Assembly (NCBI GenBank): GCA_026986055.1
Contig: JALSPH010000210.1
Span: forward strand, 1-8,530
Source of the DNA: Campylobacterales bacterium
GTDB taxonomy: Bacteria; Campylobacterota; Campylobacteria; Campylobacterales; Hydrogenimonadaceae
Length of the DNA stretch: 8,530 nucleotides
Direction: 5' to 3'
The position numbers were made by a program, and so were the translations under genes. Every line of letters starts with the position of its first letter. Position 1 is the stretch's first letter. A model generated the notes under the pieces. That model saw only the letters and a list, made by a program, of their open reading frames with translations. It was not told the origin of the DNA and did no database searches. This document shows positions 6,334 to 8,530 of the stretch, piece after piece.

Positions 6334-7263
6334 ATGAAGAAAGTGAACAGCTATTTCCTAAAAAGTATAAAAGATATTCTACGCTGGGAGGTTTTGAAGC
6401 TCGCTCTCGGCATCGGACTGCCGCTTATGGTCGTATGGATAGGGGTAGGGTGGATATACTGGGATCTTGCCGTATCGGTAACTTCCAAGATCATAAGTTG
6501 GGTTCCATTCTCCATAGTGAAGGCCAACGGGGCTCTTTTTATACTCTTTTTTATCTGGTTCGTGGCCGTTTTGGTGACATTTGCCATCATAACCGCTCTG
6601 ATAGGCCCTCCGATTTTAAGAAAATTCAAGGAGAAGACCTACTACTTCTATACATTCGCTACTCTTTTGATACTTTCGGCAGGATGGGCATTGGTGCTTC
6701 TTTTGAACTGGCACGTCGTAAACGAACAGATACAGAAGCTTCTGACACTTCTTCCTTTTCAGACGGTCGCCGACGGTATAGCCTGGCTTATCGCATTCTA
6801 CCTCTTCTACAATCTATTCATACTCTCTTTGTATCTTGTCATCTCCTACTTCAGAAGACCTTTTCTCGATGCGATAAAAGAGGTGGACTACCCTCATATA
6901 GATACAGGCGGAAGCGGAATAAGCAAAAAACATCATATAAGCGTTCTTCGAGACTCCATACTATTCATTCTCTTTTCCGTAATGCTCTTTCCTATACTCT
7001 TCATTCCCGTTGCCAACGTTTTCGTACAGCTCTTTCTATGGGGATGGCTCTATAGGGAGTCCTACTTTCTAAGCACATGTACACTATATTGCAACGAAGA
7101 TGATTACCAGACCCTTCGCCACCACAGTTACACGATATGGAGTATCGCTCTCTTTGCATCTCTACTTAACTTTCTGCCGGTGATCAACATATTCGCCCCA
7201 TTCTTCGCCCAGTTGATGTTCTTTCACTGGATCATGGAGCACAAAAGCGCGCCAAAGGTATAA
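6334..7263 (+). CDS. EI24 domain-containing (CysZ-like) integral membrane protein
   Basis: 309 residues with about six hydrophobic segments (roughly 21-43, 66-90, 107-126, 149-170, 205-235, 265-297). The N-terminal SIKDILRWEVLKLALGIGLP, the middle LFLWGWLYRESYFLS and the C-terminal NFLPVINIFAPFFAQLMFFH fit the EI24/CysZ family of inner-membrane proteins. E. coli CysZ mediates sulfate uptake, but many Campylobacterota EI24 proteins are uncharacterised, so the transported substrate here is not known. GAAGG at 6322-6326 precedes the ATG. The TAA at 7261-7263 is followed after two bases by the pgm ATG, and its end carries the pgm ribosome binding site, so the two genes are co-transcribed. Family call is good, function is open. 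Confidence 0.8.
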   Translation: MKKVNSYFLKSIKDILRWEVLKLALGIGLPLMVVWIGVGWIYWDLAVSVTSKIISWVPFSIVKANGALFILFFIWFVAVLVTFAIITALIGPPILRKFKEKTYYFYTFATLLILSAGWALVLLLNWHVVNEQIQKLLTLLPFQTVADGIAWLIAFYLFYNLFILSLYLVISYFRRPFLDAIKEVDYPHIDTGGSGISKKHHISVLRDSILFILFSVMLFPILFIPVANVFVQLFLWGWLYRESYFLSTCTLYCNEDDYQTLRHHSYTIWSIALFASLLNFLPVINIFAPFFAQLMFFHWIMEHKSAPKV

Positions 7264-7265
7264 AA

Positions 7266-8530
7266 ATGGTAGATAAACTCGCCGGTAAACCGGCACCCAA
7301 AACTCTGCTTACGGATATTCCGGCGCTGATTTCGGCCTATTACGAGCTCGAGCCAGACCCGTTAAAAATTGAAGAGAGAGTAAGTTTCGGCACCTCCGGT
7401 CATCGCGGGAGCTCTTTGAAAAAGAGTTTCAACGAAACACACGTCATAGCCATGACACAGGCGATCTGCGACTACAGGAGAGAGAATGGAATAGAAGGCC
7501 CTTTGTATATCGGCATAGATACCCACGCTCTCTCTACTCCGGCACAGATGAGTGCGCTGCGAGTTCTGGTCGCAAACGGTGTCGAAGTTTTCATGGCCGC
7601 TTCAGGCGAATATACCCCTACGCCCCTTATCTCGTTCACTATTTTGCAGCACAATGCCAATCGAGGCCCGCTCGCCGACGGTATAGTCGTGACACCTTCG
7701 CACAACCCTCCCGAAGATGGCGGTTTCAAGTACAATCCGCCAAACGGAGGGCCTGCCGAAAGCGATGTGACCGCTCAAATAGAGAAGAGAGCCAACGAAA
7801 TAATGGAAGATGGAGTAGAAAACCTGGATGTTCCCTCCTATGAAGAGGCAATCGGATCGAGGTTTGTAAAGAGGTACGATTTCATCACTCCATACGTCAA
7901 GGCGCTTGGAGATATCGTCGATATGGAGGCTATAGCCCGTTCAGGTCTCAAACTGGCTGCCGATCCTCTCGGCGGCTCCTCGATAGGAGTCTACAAGAAG
8001 ATAAATGAGGTTTACGATCTTGATATGGATATAATCAACCCATATGTAGATCCCACATTCTCCTTCATGACTCTCGATCACGATGGGAAGATCCGTATGG
8101 ATTGCTCTTCACCCTGGGCTATGGCCTCTCTTGTAAAGCTCAAAGAGAGGTACGACATTGCGTTCGGAAACGATACGGACGCAGACAGGCACGGTATAGT
8201 GACGCCCTACGGCGGCCTGATGAACCCCAACCACTATCTGAGCGTCGCTGTTTGGTACCTTTTTACAAACCGTTCATGGCCAAAAAGCCTCAAAATAGGC
8301 AAGACTCTTGTAAGCAGCTCGATGATAGATAGAGTGGCAAAAAGCCTTGAAAGGGAGGTTTACGAAGTTCCGGTCGGATTCAAATGGTTCGTGGATGGGC
8401 TATATAACGGATGGCTCGGCTTTGGAGGCGAGGAGAGTGCCGGGGCAAGTTTCCTGCGCTTTGACGCTTCCGTATGGAGCACCGACAAAGATGGGATCAT
8501 AATGAACCTGCTTGCAGCAGAAATCAGAGC
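7266..8530 (+). CDS. pgm: Alpha-D-glucose phosphate-specific phosphoglucomutase (5' part, cut by window end)
   Basis: The frame is open from ATG 7266 to the window edge, giving 421 complete codons of an expected total near 546. It follows E. coli Pgm closely along its length. FGTSGHRGS is at 41-49. The phosphoserine loop TPSHNPPEDGG is at 143-153, with catalytic Ser145. The metal loop GNDTDADRHG is at 301-310, with Asp303, 305 and 307 for Mg2+. The sugar-binding GEESAGASFLR is at 388-398, and VPVGFKWFVDG at 368-378 contacts phosphate. It interconverts glucose 1-phosphate and glucose 6-phosphate in the cytosol, feeding glycogen and surface-sugar synthesis. The start is set by AAAGG at 7254-7258, inside the end of the EI24-like gene. 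No key residue is missing in the visible part. Confidence 0.96.
   Translation, partial: MVDKLAGKPAPKTLLTDIPALISAYYELEPDPLKIEERVSFGTSGHRGSSLKKSFNETHVIAMTQAICDYRRENGIEGPLYIGIDTHALSTPAQMSALRVLVANGVEVFMAASGEYTPTPLISFTILQHNANRGPLADGIVVTPSHNPPEDGGFKYNPPNGGPAESDVTAQIEKRANEIMEDGVENLDVPSYEEAIGSRFVKRYDFITPYVKALGDIVDMEAIARSGLKLAADPLGGSSIGVYKKINEVYDLDMDIINPYVDPTFSFMTLDHDGKIRMDCSSPWAMASLVKLKERYDIAFGNDTDADRHGIVTPYGGLMNPNHYLSVAVWYLFTNRSWPKSLKIGKTLVSSSMIDRVAKSLEREVYEVPVGFKWFVDGLYNGWLGFGGEESAGASFLRFDASVWSTDKDGIIMNLLAAEIR

Overview
The window looks like chromosomal DNA of a Campylobacterota (Epsilonproteobacteria) member, probably a free-living sulfur- or hydrogen-oxidising type. This is inferred from the mix of families, AGA/AGG/ATA-rich codon use with moderate GC, and strong AAGGAG-type ribosome binding sites. 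No rRNA or other taxonomic marker is present, so the assignment is tentative.

Left part (1-760, + strand): the 3' end of a D-2-hydroxyacid (D-lactate type) dehydrogenase gene, then a 269-bp non-coding element with 34-bp imperfect terminal inverted repeats and TA at both outer ends, then a 74-residue coiled-coil protein gene. The element looks like a MITE inserted in the last codons of the dehydrogenase gene. It now supplies that protein's last ten residues and stop codon. Removing it in silico, keeping one TA, gives a reading frame that runs on to a TAA three bases before the small gene's ATG, so the two genes were probably a tight operon before the insertion.

Middle part (766-6193, - strand, read right to left): a large MscS-family mechanosensitive channel gene, translationally coupled to a CorA-type divalent-cation transporter gene. 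Next come an OmpA-family protein with four thrombospondin type-3 calcium-binding repeats, its own TATAAT promoter and a UUCG-capped hairpin after the stop. Last is a soluble chemoreceptor with a C-terminal zinc-binding CZB domain (TlpD-like), preceded by a sigma-28-like promoter that shares bases with a small palindrome. The receptor gene converges on the small coiled-coil gene, with 6 bp between stops.

Right part (6334-8530, + strand, divergent from mscS): an EI24/CysZ-like multi-pass membrane protein gene and, two bases after its stop, the start of an E. coli Pgm-type phosphoglucomutase gene that runs off the window.

Most genes are envelope or ion-homeostasis functions (cation uptake, osmotic release, wall anchoring) plus motility sensing and sugar-phosphate metabolism. 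The least ordinary item is the element at 215-487 and its effect on the host gene.
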